DNA of 42,442 bases from Loktanella sp. (GTDB taxonomy: Bacteria > Pseudomonadota > Alphaproteobacteria > Rhodobacterales > Rhodobacteraceae): the NCBI GenBank assembly GCA_024635625.1, contig JAGXIQ010000029.1, positions 1 to 42,442 on the forward strand. The letters are read 5' to 3'. A program made the translations under genes and the position numbers. Under the pieces are notes generated by a model. It made no database searches. It saw only the letters and a list, made by a program, of their open reading frames with translations, and was not told where the DNA came from. Of the stretch, positions 25,392-34,858 are shown in pieces; position 1 is the first letter of the stretch; each line of letters opens with the position of its first letter.

Positions 25392-26828
25392 ATGCCGGGT
25401 CGTGTCCTCTCCGTCGCCTCTGAATACGTGCCGCTGGTCAAAACTGGCGGTCTGGCCGACGTGGCGGGCGCGTTGCCCGGTGCGTTGGCCGGGCAGGGGT
25501 GGGACATGCGAACCCTGCTGCCCGCCTACCCCGGCCTGATTGATAAAGCGCACGCCACAGAAGAGGTCTGGTCCCATCTCGACCTTTTTGGCGGGCCGGG
25601 ACGTGTCCTGATGGGGCAGGTGGGCGGCAATGCTGTCCTGCTTCTGGATGCGCCGCACCTTTATGACCGTGCAGGTGGACCCTACGGTAATCCCAAGGAC
25701 TATCCCGACAACGCCCAACGGTTTGCGGCCCTCTCTTGGGTTGGCGCCCGGATTGCGATCGACGGATTGTCCGATGGCTGGGTGCCTGATGTGCTGCATT
25801 GCCATGACTGGCAATCCGGTTTTGCCCCCGCGTATCTGCGTTTTTCTGGTGATAAGCGGGTCAAGTCCGTCATGACGATCCACAACATCGCGTTTCAGGG
25901 AAACGCATCTGCCGCGCTGCTTGGGGAATTGCGCTTGCCGTTCGAGGCGTTCAACTCTGACGCGCTGGAATATTGGGGGCATTTGTCCAGCCTGAAAGCT
26001 GGATTGGCCACCGCCGACGTGATTACAACTGTTAGCCCCACCTATGCTGCTGAATTGATGCGGGGCGATTTCGGTATGGGAATGCAAGGGTTACTCGCTT
26101 ACCGCGCCGCTGACTTGACGGGAATTCTTAATGGTATCGACGAGGATGTCTGGAACCCAGAGACCGACACAGAGATCGCGCATCGCTACAGTAAAACAAG
26201 TTTGGCTAAAAAAGCTCCGAATCGTGCTGCTTTGACTGCAGAGTTCGGCCTGACCGGGATTGACGGGCCGTTAGCTATCGTGGTCAGCCGTCTGACTGAT
26301 CAGAAAGGTATCGACCTGATCGTAGAATGTGCCACGGATTTTGTCGCGATGGGTGGCGGTTTGGCGATCCTCGGTTCCGGAGAGGCGCATTTGGAACAAG
26401 CATTGAAGGATTTGGTCAAGGCACACCCGGGTAAGATCGGCCTGCGCATTGGCTACGACGAGGCACTCGCCCATCGTATGTTCGCCGGTGGCGACGCGGT
26501 GCTTGTGCCTTCCCGGTTTGAACCCTGCGGTTTGACCCAGCTTTATGGGTTGCGCTATGGCTGCGTGCCCGTCGTGGCGCTGACCGGTGGTTTGGCTGAT
26601 ACCGTGATCGACGCCAATCCCATGGCGCAACAGGCCAAGGTCGCGACTGGCGTGCAATTTCATCCGGTCGATGCGCTGGCATTCGGTCAGGCGTTGCGCA
26701 GGCTTGTCGATTTACACGAAAATAGCAAGAATTGGTCCGCTATGCAAAAACGCGGGATGTCACAGGCGCTCGGTTGGGATACATCTGCCGCAACTTATGC
26801 CCAATTATACGAGTCCCTGACCGCGTGA
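25392..26828 (+). CDS. glgA: Glycogen synthase (ADP-glucose type, GT5)
   Basis: A 478-residue glucosyltransferase that elongates alpha-1,4-glucan from ADP-glucose. The N-terminal Rossmann domain carries VASEYVPLVKTGGLADVAGALP (8-29), whose Lys17-Thr-Gly-Gly-Leu motif binds ADP-glucose. HCHDWQSGFAPAYL and MTIHNIAFQGN are further family marks. The C-terminal domain has VVSRLTDQKGIDLI and PSRFEPCGLTQLYGLRYGCVPVV, with the catalytic-loop glutamate in RFEPCGLTQ. It begins three bases after the glgC stop and its TGA overlaps the GTG start of glgX. Length and motifs are complete, with no sign of disruption. Confidence 0.97.
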   Translation: MPGRVLSVASEYVPLVKTGGLADVAGALPGALAGQGWDMRTLLPAYPGLIDKAHATEEVWSHLDLFGGPGRVLMGQVGGNAVLLLDAPHLYDRAGGPYGNPKDYPDNAQRFAALSWVGARIAIDGLSDGWVPDVLHCHDWQSGFAPAYLRFSGDKRVKSVMTIHNIAFQGNASAALLGELRLPFEAFNSDALEYWGHLSSLKAGLATADVITTVSPTYAAELMRGDFGMGMQGLLAYRAADLTGILNGIDEDVWNPETDTEIAHRYSKTSLAKKAPNRAALTAEFGLTGIDGPLAIVVSRLTDQKGIDLIVECATDFVAMGGGLAILGSGEAHLEQALKDLVKAHPGKIGLRIGYDEALAHRMFAGGDAVLVPSRFEPCGLTQLYGLRYGCVPVVALTGGLADTVIDANPMAQQAKVATGVQFHPVDALAFGQALRRLVDLHENSKNWSAMQKRGMSQALGWDTSAATYAQLYESLTA

Positions 26829-28951
26829 ATGTCACATTGAACCAAGGCATCCCCACCAAGCTACGTGACCACCCCCTTTCTGCGGGGCGTCCACATCCGC
26901 TTGGCGCAACCTTCGACGGGCAAGGGGTGAATTTTGCCGTCTTCTCTGAACATGCCGAAGCGATTGACCTGTGTCTCTTTACGGAAGACGGCCGCAAGGA
27001 ACGCGCGCGGCTGCCGCTGTTGGAGCGTGACGGAGACATCTGGCATGTTTACGTCACCGGCCTGACACCGGGTACCAAATATGGCTTCCGTGTTCATGGC
27101 CCCTACGAGCCAGAAGCTGGCCACCGCTTCAATTACAATAAGCTGTTGCTGGACCCTTACGCTAAGCGTCTGTCGGGCAAACTGCGTTGGTCTGATGCCG
27201 TCATGGGCTACCGCGTCGGAAGCCCCAAAGGTGACTTAAGTTTCGACAACCGCGACAGCGCTTTTGCTATGCCTCGTTCCATGGTTGTGGACCCGTCCTT
27301 CAATTGGGGCGACGACAAGCCACCAGCTGTGACCCCCTCGGACACGGTGATCTACGAGGCGCACGTCAAGGGTATGACCGCCCGCATGCCCGGCGTATCC
27401 CCCATGACTCGTGGCCGTTTCTTGGGCATGGCGTCGGAACCGGTGCTGGAACACCTCACACGTATCGGTGTGACTACGGTGCAGTTGATGCCTGCGCAGG
27501 CCTATGTTGACGACCATTTCTTGTCGCAACAGGGGCTGCGGAACTACTGGGGTTACAATTCTATCGGGTTTTTTGCGCCAGAACCGCGCTACATGACCGA
27601 TCAAGGCATCTGGGAGTTCCAGACGATGGTACGCCGCTTCCATGCGGCCGGAATCGAGGTTGTCCTAGACGTCGTTTACAATCACACAGCCGAAGGCAAC
27701 GAGATGGGTCCGACCCTGTCTTTCAAGGGGTTCGACAACTTGTCGTACTACCGTTTGGCCGAAGATAAGCGGTTTTATGTCAACGACACCGGCACTGGTA
27801 ATACCCTGCGGGTCGAACACCCGATGGTACTGCGCATGATCATGGATTCCATGCGGTATTGGGTCGAGGTGATGCATGTCGACGGCTTCCGTTTTGACCT
27901 TGCGACGATCCTCGCCCGTGAAGAAAACGGCTATGACCGTCAGGGTGGTTTCCTTGACGCGTTACGGCAAGATCCCGTCCTCAGTCAGGTCAAACTGATC
28001 GCAGAGCCGTGGGACCTTGGCCCCGGCGGCTATCAGCTGGGTAACTGGCCGCATCCGTTTCTGGAATTCAACGACAAGTATCGTGACAACGTCCGCAAAT
28101 ACTGGCGTGGGGATCGTGGAATTACCGCCGATCTGGCAAAACGTATCGTCGGCAGTGCGGAACAATTCGACCATTCGGGTCGGGCCGCGACGTCTTCGAT
28201 CAACTTCGTCACCGTTCATGATGGGTTCGTGTTGGAAGACCTCGTTAGCTATAACGTCAAGCACAATGCCGCCAATGGCGAAGATAACCGCGACGGCAAG
28301 GACGACAATTACTCTGACAACATGGGTCATGAAGGTCCGACGGATGACGCAACCATCCGGGCGGCGCGTGCACAGCGCAAGCGGAACTTGCTGGCGACGA
28401 TGTTCCTATCCCAAGGTACGCCAATGTTGCTGGCAGGTGACGAATTCGGCAATTCACAATGGGGTAACAACAACACCTACGCGCAGGATAACGATCAGGG
28501 ATGGATCAATTGGCATAAGCCTGACCATAAATTACTGGCATTTGTCGAGCGGTTGGCCGACCTGCGTCGCGCCCACCCTGTGCTACGCCAATCTCGCTTT
28601 TTGCACAGCCGGGCGCGCCGCACTGATGGCAAGCCGGATCTGTTCTGGCGTATGCCGGACGGTCGCGCGCCGAAGTCGACCGACTGGCAAAACCCAGATT
28701 GGCGCGCCCTGTCGGTCGAGGTGCGGACATCGTCAGATACGCCCGAATATGCCGCATCATCCGATGTGCTTTTCCTGACTTTTAACGCGGGTGACGAAGT
28801 GACTATCGTGCTGCCCGATCTGCCACCAAACTGCCTGTGGGAACTGGTGCTTGATACCGCCGCACCAGACGAAGGTGCCCAATGTATCGCTGGACGCAGC
28901 GTAAAGGTTGCGGCCCAATCCGTCTGTGTTTTTGCCCAGACGCCCGCCTGA
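26825..28951 (+). CDS. glgX: Glycogen debranching enzyme (isoamylase type, GH13)
   Basis: A 708-residue enzyme that hydrolyses alpha-1,6 branches of phosphorylase-limit glycogen. It has an N-terminal CBM48 (GRPHPLGATFDGQGVNFAVFSEHA) and a GH13_11 barrel. The barrel carries VVYNHTAEGNEMGPTLSFKG, HVDGFRFDLATIL with the nucleophile Asp, LIAEPWDLGPGGYQLGNWP with the acid Glu, and VTVHDGFVLEDLVSYNVKHN. The GTG at 26825-26827 was chosen because it forms a GTGA overlap with the glgA stop and gives the family's usual N-terminus; an ATG-less extension back to 26732 lies inside glgA. A debranching enzyme without a glycogen phosphorylase gene in the operon implies that glgP lies elsewhere or is absent. 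Confidence 0.95.
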   Translation: MNVTLNQGIPTKLRDHPLSAGRPHPLGATFDGQGVNFAVFSEHAEAIDLCLFTEDGRKERARLPLLERDGDIWHVYVTGLTPGTKYGFRVHGPYEPEAGHRFNYNKLLLDPYAKRLSGKLRWSDAVMGYRVGSPKGDLSFDNRDSAFAMPRSMVVDPSFNWGDDKPPAVTPSDTVIYEAHVKGMTARMPGVSPMTRGRFLGMASEPVLEHLTRIGVTTVQLMPAQAYVDDHFLSQQGLRNYWGYNSIGFFAPEPRYMTDQGIWEFQTMVRRFHAAGIEVVLDVVYNHTAEGNEMGPTLSFKGFDNLSYYRLAEDKRFYVNDTGTGNTLRVEHPMVLRMIMDSMRYWVEVMHVDGFRFDLATILAREENGYDRQGGFLDALRQDPVLSQVKLIAEPWDLGPGGYQLGNWPHPFLEFNDKYRDNVRKYWRGDRGITADLAKRIVGSAEQFDHSGRAATSSINFVTVHDGFVLEDLVSYNVKHNAANGEDNRDGKDDNYSDNMGHEGPTDDATIRAARAQRKRNLLATMFLSQGTPMLLAGDEFGNSQWGNNNTYAQDNDQGWINWHKPDHKLLAFVERLADLRRAHPVLRQSRFLHSRARRTDGKPDLFWRMPDGRAPKSTDWQNPDWRALSVEVRTSSDTPEYAASSDVLFLTFNAGDEVTIVLPDLPPNCLWELVLDTAAPDEGAQCIAGRSVKVAAQSVCVFAQTPA

Positions 28952-28956
28952 ACTAG

Positions 28957-30606
<1,650 letters not shown>

Positions 30607-30664
30607 CGCTTGCATCACGCCTCGCCTCGGACGCAGGATGAACCTACAGGACCGAGGAGGGGCG

Positions 30665-31984
30665 ATGACGCGGACCTATCTTAAACAGGCGACGCGCAAA
30701 CTGGCGGCAGGCGCGTCTGACGTGCGCCATATCGTGCAGGACATGCTGGCCCAGATCGAGGCGGGCGGTGACGCTGTGGCGCTCGACTATGCCCGGCAAT
30801 TTGATCGCTACACAGGCCCCGTAGTTCTGGATGCTGATCGGATCGCAGCTGCCTGCGCCCGTGTACCCGCGTCCACGCAGGCCGACATACGCTTTGCCCA
30901 TGCCAACATCCGGCGTTTTGCACTGGCGCAGTGCGCCACCGTACAGGATTTCACGATAGAGGTCGTTCCGGGTTTGACCGCCGGTCAACGGAACCTGCCC
31001 GTAGGGGTCGCGGGCTGCTACGTCCCCGGTGGCCGTTACAGTCATATCGCAAGTGCCGTCATGACCGTGACGACGGCCAAGGTTGCAGGCGTCGGCCATA
31101 TTACCGCCTGTTCGCCGCCGCGCGGCCCTCATGGTATCGACGACGCGCTGATCTTTGCCGCCCATCTAAGCGGGGCAGACACCATCGTTGCGATGGGTGG
31201 GGTGCAGGCCATCGCCGCGATGGCTTTCGGTTTGTTGGGCCTGCCGTCTGCAGATATCCTTGTAGGCCCCGGCAACCCATTCGTGGCCGAAGCAAAGCGC
31301 CTGCTGTTTGGGCGGGTCGGCATCGATATGGTCGCAGGCCCTACCGACAGCCTGATCATTGCAGACAGCACAGCAGAGGCCGCGATCATTGCCGCCGACC
31401 TCGTTGGACAGGCGGAGCATGGCTATAATTCTCCCGTCTGGCTCGTCACCGACAGTGCGGCGCTCGCGCGCGATGTCATGGGCCGGGTCCCCGCCCTGAT
31501 CGCCACCCTGCCAGATGTGAACCGTCTGAACGCCGAGGCCGCGTGGCGCGACTGCGCCGAAGTGATCATGTGCGACGGACCAGAGGACATGGCCGCCACG
31601 TCGGACGCCTATGCGCCTGAACATCTGCATGTTCAGGCTGCTGACCTGCCGTGGTGGCTGACCCGGTTGCGCAACTACGGCAGTCTGTTCCTAGGCGAGG
31701 AAACGACCGTCGCGTTCGGCGACAAAGCCAGCGGCACAAACCATGTCCTGCCAACAAGCGGCGCCGCAAAATATACTGGTGGCCTCTCTGTCCACAAGTT
31801 CATGAAGATCGTCACATGGCAGCAGGCTACCCGCGATGGTGCCCGCACAGTGGCAGAGGCAACGGCCCGTATTTCCCGCCTAGAGGGGATGGAGGGGCAT
31901 GCCCGCAGTGCCGACGTACGACTAGCAAAATATTTTCCCGACTTCGACCCCACCACCACCCAGATCATCAGAGGGACTTCGTGA
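30665..31984 (+). CDS. hpsN: Sulfopropanediol 3-dehydrogenase (histidinol-dehydrogenase family)
   Basis: A 439-residue member of the HisD superfamily whose sequence closely follows HpsN, the enzyme that oxidises 2,3-dihydroxypropane-1-sulfonate (DHPS) to 3-sulfolactate with two NAD+. HisD-type zinc and catalytic residues are present: Gln249 and His252 in GQAEHGYNSP, and Glu319-His320 in YAPEHLHVQ. The segment AGCYVPGGRYSHIASAVMTV and the end GGLSVHKFMKIVTWQ plus ARISRLEGMEGHARSADVRL are HpsN-like rather than HisD-like. The ATG at 30665 follows GAGGAGG; a longer frame overlaps pgm. Its stop overlaps the GTG of comD as GTGA. Linkage to ComDE supports a C3-sulfonate role. Confidence 0.88.
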   Translation: MTRTYLKQATRKLAAGASDVRHIVQDMLAQIEAGGDAVALDYARQFDRYTGPVVLDADRIAAACARVPASTQADIRFAHANIRRFALAQCATVQDFTIEVVPGLTAGQRNLPVGVAGCYVPGGRYSHIASAVMTVTTAKVAGVGHITACSPPRGPHGIDDALIFAAHLSGADTIVAMGGVQAIAAMAFGLLGLPSADILVGPGNPFVAEAKRLLFGRVGIDMVAGPTDSLIIADSTAEAAIIAADLVGQAEHGYNSPVWLVTDSAALARDVMGRVPALIATLPDVNRLNAEAAWRDCAEVIMCDGPEDMAATSDAYAPEHLHVQAADLPWWLTRLRNYGSLFLGEETTVAFGDKASGTNHVLPTSGAAKYTGGLSVHKFMKIVTWQQATRDGARTVAEATARISRLEGMEGHARSADVRLAKYFPDFDPTTTQIIRGTS

Positions 31985-32484
31985 ACATATCGCAAAGACT
32001 GGTCGCCGATTTCGTGGCGAATGACGTGGGCTTCATCACCACCGTCCCGTGCAAGCAACTGGCTGGTGTCATCGACGCTGTCGAAGCGCATGACGCTATC
32101 CGCCACGTCCCGGCCAATAAGGAAGATGAAGGCATGGGGCTATGCGCTGGCGCTTTCATGGGGGGCACGCGTTCGGCGATCATCATGCAAAATACCGCCA
32201 TCGGTGTAACGATCAACACGCTGGTCACGTTGATCCAGTACTATCGTATGCCCCTGCCAATGCTCATTTCCTATAGGGGAGAGTTGCGCGAACCCGTCGC
32301 ATGTCAGGCGGAAATGGCCGTCCATACTAAAGCGTTGTTGGCACAATTGAATGTCCCAACCTACCACTTTCACAAGACTGCTGACGCCGACGAATTCGAC
32401 GCGATCCTGAAGTATACCTTCATGTGCAACAAACCTGTCGCAATCCTGACGGACGCGTCCTTTTGGGGGGGGTACGGCGAATGA
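31981..32484 (+). CDS. comD: Sulfopyruvate decarboxylase, alpha subunit
   Basis: A 167-residue protein matching the N-terminal (pyrimidine-binding) half of ThDP-dependent decarboxylases. The conserved glutamate for cofactor activation lies in PANKEDEGMGLCAGAF (about 45-60). TTVPCKQLAGVIDAV, IIMQNTAIGVTINTLVTLIQ and LLISYRGE-like strands are typical of ComD and phosphonopyruvate decarboxylase-alpha proteins. With ComE it converts 3-sulfopyruvate to sulfoacetaldehyde and CO2. The start is GTG at 31981-31983, overlapping the hpsN stop by four bases; no ATG lies before the conserved region. Phosphonopyruvate decarboxylase is the main alternative but is usually one fused chain. Confidence 0.85.
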   Translation: MNISQRLVADFVANDVGFITTVPCKQLAGVIDAVEAHDAIRHVPANKEDEGMGLCAGAFMGGTRSAIIMQNTAIGVTINTLVTLIQYYRMPLPMLISYRGELREPVACQAEMAVHTKALLAQLNVPTYHFHKTADADEFDAILKYTFMCNKPVAILTDASFWGGYGE

Positions 32485-33035
32485 TCCGGTCTGAAATCCT
32501 GCGCGACATCGCGCCCATTCTTGATGGCCAATTGGTCGTCTGCAACATCGGCATCCCAAGCCAGGAACTGCACGCAATTCACGATCAGGCGAGCAATTTT
32601 TACATGCTGGGCACTATGGGCCTTGCGTCCTCGATCGGCCTTGGGCTTGCGCTGTCTCAGCCTAAAACTGTGATCGCAATTGACGGTGACGGGTCGGTGC
32701 TGACGAACCTCGGCACTCTCCCGACCATCGCGAATAACGTAGCTGACAACTATATTCTGCTGATCATCGACAATGGCAGCTACGGGTCCACAGGTGATCA
32801 GCCGACTTATGCGGGCATGAAAACCAGGCTAGAGGACGTCGCCCCGGCATGCGGCTGTGCGAATGTGGTAAGCTGCACAGGCGAAGATACTGGGTATGTG
32901 TTGAAGGCCGCCATTGCTGGCGGACAGCAGACCGTTATCGTGTGCAAATGCGACAGCGGCAACGCCAAGATGCCGGTCATCACGATGGACCCGGTCACGA
33001 TCCGTGACCGTTTCATGGGTGCTGTAAAAGCGTAA
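32481..33035 (+). CDS. comE: Sulfopyruvate decarboxylase, beta subunit
   Basis: A 184-residue protein matching the C-terminal (pyrophosphate-binding) half of ThDP decarboxylases. The ThDP motif is GDG (69-71) followed by about 26 residues to Asn98 in LLIIDNGSYGSTGDQPTYAG. TMGLASSIGLGLALSQPKTV precedes it, as in other ComE and phosphonopyruvate decarboxylase beta proteins. The ATG overlaps the comD stop as ATGA, so the two subunits are made in a coupled way. An uninterrupted run of eight G residues lies just upstream of the start (about 32465-32472), covering the ribosome-site region; such runs are slippage-prone. The next enzyme of the route (Xsc) is not in the window. Confidence 0.86.
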   Translation: MIRSEILRDIAPILDGQLVVCNIGIPSQELHAIHDQASNFYMLGTMGLASSIGLGLALSQPKTVIAIDGDGSVLTNLGTLPTIANNVADNYILLIIDNGSYGSTGDQPTYAGMKTRLEDVAPACGCANVVSCTGEDTGYVLKAAIAGGQQTVIVCKCDSGNAKMPVITMDPVTIRDRFMGAVKA

Positions 33036-33071
33036 TCGGGACGCCGCCTTAAAGAGGGTGATCGTCCCGAT
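33035..33071. terminator. Inverted repeat between convergent comE and gcvH
   Basis: ATCGGGACG (33035-33043) and CGTCCCGAT (33063-33071) form a perfect 9-bp stem with a 19-base loop. It begins at the last base of comE and ends 9 bp before the gcvH stop. There is no long T-run, but the placement between convergent genes suggests a shared, bidirectional transcription end. Confidence 0.5.
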
Positions 33072-33079
33072 CGGTGTCC

Positions 33080-33439
33080 CTATCCGACGTATTTTCGGTA
33101 TTCGCCTTCGGTCATGAAATCGTCAAGGTCATCCATATCCTCTGGCGTGATCGCAAACAGCCAGCCGTCGCCAACGGGATCGTCGCTGATGAGGCCGGGG
33201 TTTTTGGTCAAGGCTACGTTGACCTCGACAATCTCTCCGCCGATGGGTGCTAGGATGTCAGAGGTCGTCTTTTCGCTTTCGATCACCGCGCAATCGTCGT
33301 CCTTGACGATTGCATCGCCTTCTTCCGGTAGCTCGACAAAGCTGATCTCGCCAAGCTCTGCGGCAGCATATTCTGTGATGCCGACGACGACGATGTCATC
33401 TTCGACCCGCATCCAAAGGTGTTCTTCACTGAATTTCAT
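33080..33439 (-). CDS. gcvH: GcvH-like lipoyl carrier protein
   Basis: A 119-residue lipoyl-domain protein with the full H-protein layout: KFSEEHLWMRVEDDIVVVGI, then GEISFVELPEEGD, then the lipoylation site Lys57 in ESEKTTSDILAP, then GGEIVEVNVALTKNPGLI and GWLFAI. The ATG at 33437-33439 follows AAGGAC. H-proteins shuttle the aminomethyl group in glycine cleavage. No gcvT or gcvP lies nearby, and the lipoylation motif (EKTTSD) differs from the VKAASD usually seen in glycine-cleavage operons. It may therefore be a paralogue serving another reaction or a lipoate relay. The gene symbol reflects family, not proven role. It is convergent with comE and divergent from the thiolase gene. Confidence 0.8.
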   Translation of the reverse strand: MKFSEEHLWMRVEDDIVVVGITEYAAAELGEISFVELPEEGDAIVKDDDCAVIESEKTTSDILAPIGGEIVEVNVALTKNPGLISDDPVGDGWLFAITPEDMDDLDDFMTEGEYRKYVG

Positions 33440-33560
33440 GGCTGTTGTCCTTGGTCGATTGTGATCTTTGGCAAAGGATAGCTGCCGATTGCTGCCCGGC
33501 AAGCTCTTGCACCGTGATCGCCGCCGCGTAAAGCTGCGTTAAACCGCAGGAGAGCCGACA

Positions 33561-34751
33561 ATGACCGATGTTTTCATTACGGGCGCAGCCCGCACACCGT
33601 TAGGTGCGTTTCAGGGGGCTTTTGCCGATGTTACGGCCCCGCAGCTTGGCAGTGCCGCAATCCGCGCGGCGCTTGAATGCGCCGGAGTAGCGGCGGACTA
33701 TGTCGGTGAAGTGCTGATGGGCAACGTTTTACCAGCAGGATTGGGGCAGGCCCCTGCGCGCCAAGCATCATTGGGGGCAGGGATCGGCGTTGAAGTCCCC
33801 TGCACGACAGTCAGCAAAGTCTGCGGGTCCGGTATGAAGGCGGTGACGCAGGGCATGGATGCGATACTTGCTGGCAACGTTACAACCGTCGTCGCTGGCG
33901 GGATGGAGAGTATGACCAACGCCCCATATTTTTTGCCAAAGGCCCGCAGCGGGGCGCGGATCGGTCACGATGTCATGCTGGATCACATGATGTTCGACGG
34001 CTTGGAAGACGCCTACGCCAAGACAAATTCCGGCGCGCGGCGGTCTATGGGAACCTTCGGTGAAGACTGCGCGTCGCAATACGGCTTTGACCGTGCGGCA
34101 CAGGATGCCTTTGCGATCGCTAGCGTGATGCGGGCGAAGGAGGCGGCCGATGCGGGCTTGTTCGATTGGGAAATTGCCCAAGTCATGGCAGGACGCAAAG
34201 GCAATATCGAAGTGCGGCGTGACGAAGGCCCTGACCGAATTGACGTATCCAAGATTCCTAATCTGAGAGCCGCCTTTGCGGCCGATGGGACGATCACGGC
34301 AGCTTCGGCATCTTCGATCAACGATGGGGCTGCGGCGCTTGTGTTAATGTCAGGTGATGCGGTGCACGAGGCGGGCGCAACGCCGCTTGCCCGGATCGTC
34401 GGTCACGCAGCCTATGCTGGGGAACCGGGCTGGTTCACAACGGCCCCGATTTTTGCCAAACGCAAGCTCGCAGAGACGATTGGTTGGGATCTGTCAAAGG
34501 TGGACCTGTTTGAGATCAACGAGGCCTTTGCCGTGGTGCCTATGGCGGCGATGGTCGACTGCGGTATTCCGCACGACCGGGTCAATATACATGGCGGGGC
34601 TTGTGCGCTGGGGCATCCAATCGGCGCGTCCGGCGCGCGGATCGTGGTGACCCTGCTGGGGGCGATGCGGGCGCGCGGTGCAAAGCGCGGGATCGCCAGC
34701 ATCTGTATCGGTGGCGGAGAGGCGCTCGCCCTAGCGCTGGAAGCGATTTAG
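33561..34751 (+). CDS. Acetyl-CoA C-acetyltransferase (biosynthetic-type thiolase)
   Basis: A 396-residue thiolase condensing two acetyl-CoA to acetoacetyl-CoA, or the reverse. The acyl-carrying cysteine is Cys88 in SKVCGSGMKA. The other active-site motifs are NEAFA (about 320), GGACALGHPIGASGAR with the base histidine, and CIGGGEALAL with the second cysteine. The ATG follows GGAGAG. Length and motifs fit the PhaA/AtoB class. No phaB or ketone-body genes adjoin it, so a role in polyhydroxybutyrate or in fatty or amino acid catabolism cannot be decided. Its TAG overlaps the stop of the convergent DUF2474 gene. Confidence 0.9.
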   Translation: MTDVFITGAARTPLGAFQGAFADVTAPQLGSAAIRAALECAGVAADYVGEVLMGNVLPAGLGQAPARQASLGAGIGVEVPCTTVSKVCGSGMKAVTQGMDAILAGNVTTVVAGGMESMTNAPYFLPKARSGARIGHDVMLDHMMFDGLEDAYAKTNSGARRSMGTFGEDCASQYGFDRAAQDAFAIASVMRAKEAADAGLFDWEIAQVMAGRKGNIEVRRDEGPDRIDVSKIPNLRAAFAADGTITAASASSINDGAAALVLMSGDAVHEAGATPLARIVGHAAYAGEPGWFTTAPIFAKRKLAETIGWDLSKVDLFEINEAFAVVPMAAMVDCGIPHDRVNIHGGACALGHPIGASGARIVVTLLGAMRARGAKRGIASICIGGGEALALALEAI

Positions 34752-34858
34752 AGGATCGCGGAGCGGATCGCGAACGCCACGACGGTTAGGGCGGCGACAC
34801 TTGCCACCCAGATCGCTACGAACCACGCGATCCGCTGATAAAGCGGACGGTCTGTCAT
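34748..34858 (-). CDS. Small DUF2474-type (CydX-like) bd-oxidase subunit
   Basis: A 36-residue protein, MTDRPLYQRIAWFVAIWVAS followed by AALTVVAFAIRSAIL, with one transmembrane helix from about 10 to 30. Its ATG overlaps the cydB TGA by one base (TGATG), so it is the third gene of the oxidase operon. The short basic start and single helix match DUF2474/CydX-like peptides that associate with and stabilise cytochrome bd complexes. It is easily missed because of its size. Its stop overlaps that of the convergent thiolase gene. Confidence 0.75.
   Translation of the reverse strand: MTDRPLYQRIAWFVAIWVASVAALTVVAFAIRSAIL

Noticed and set aside
31651-31980. N-terminal extension of comD inside hpsN
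   Set aside because: The extension is an out-of-frame reading of conserved hpsN; the GTGA overlap start fits the family.
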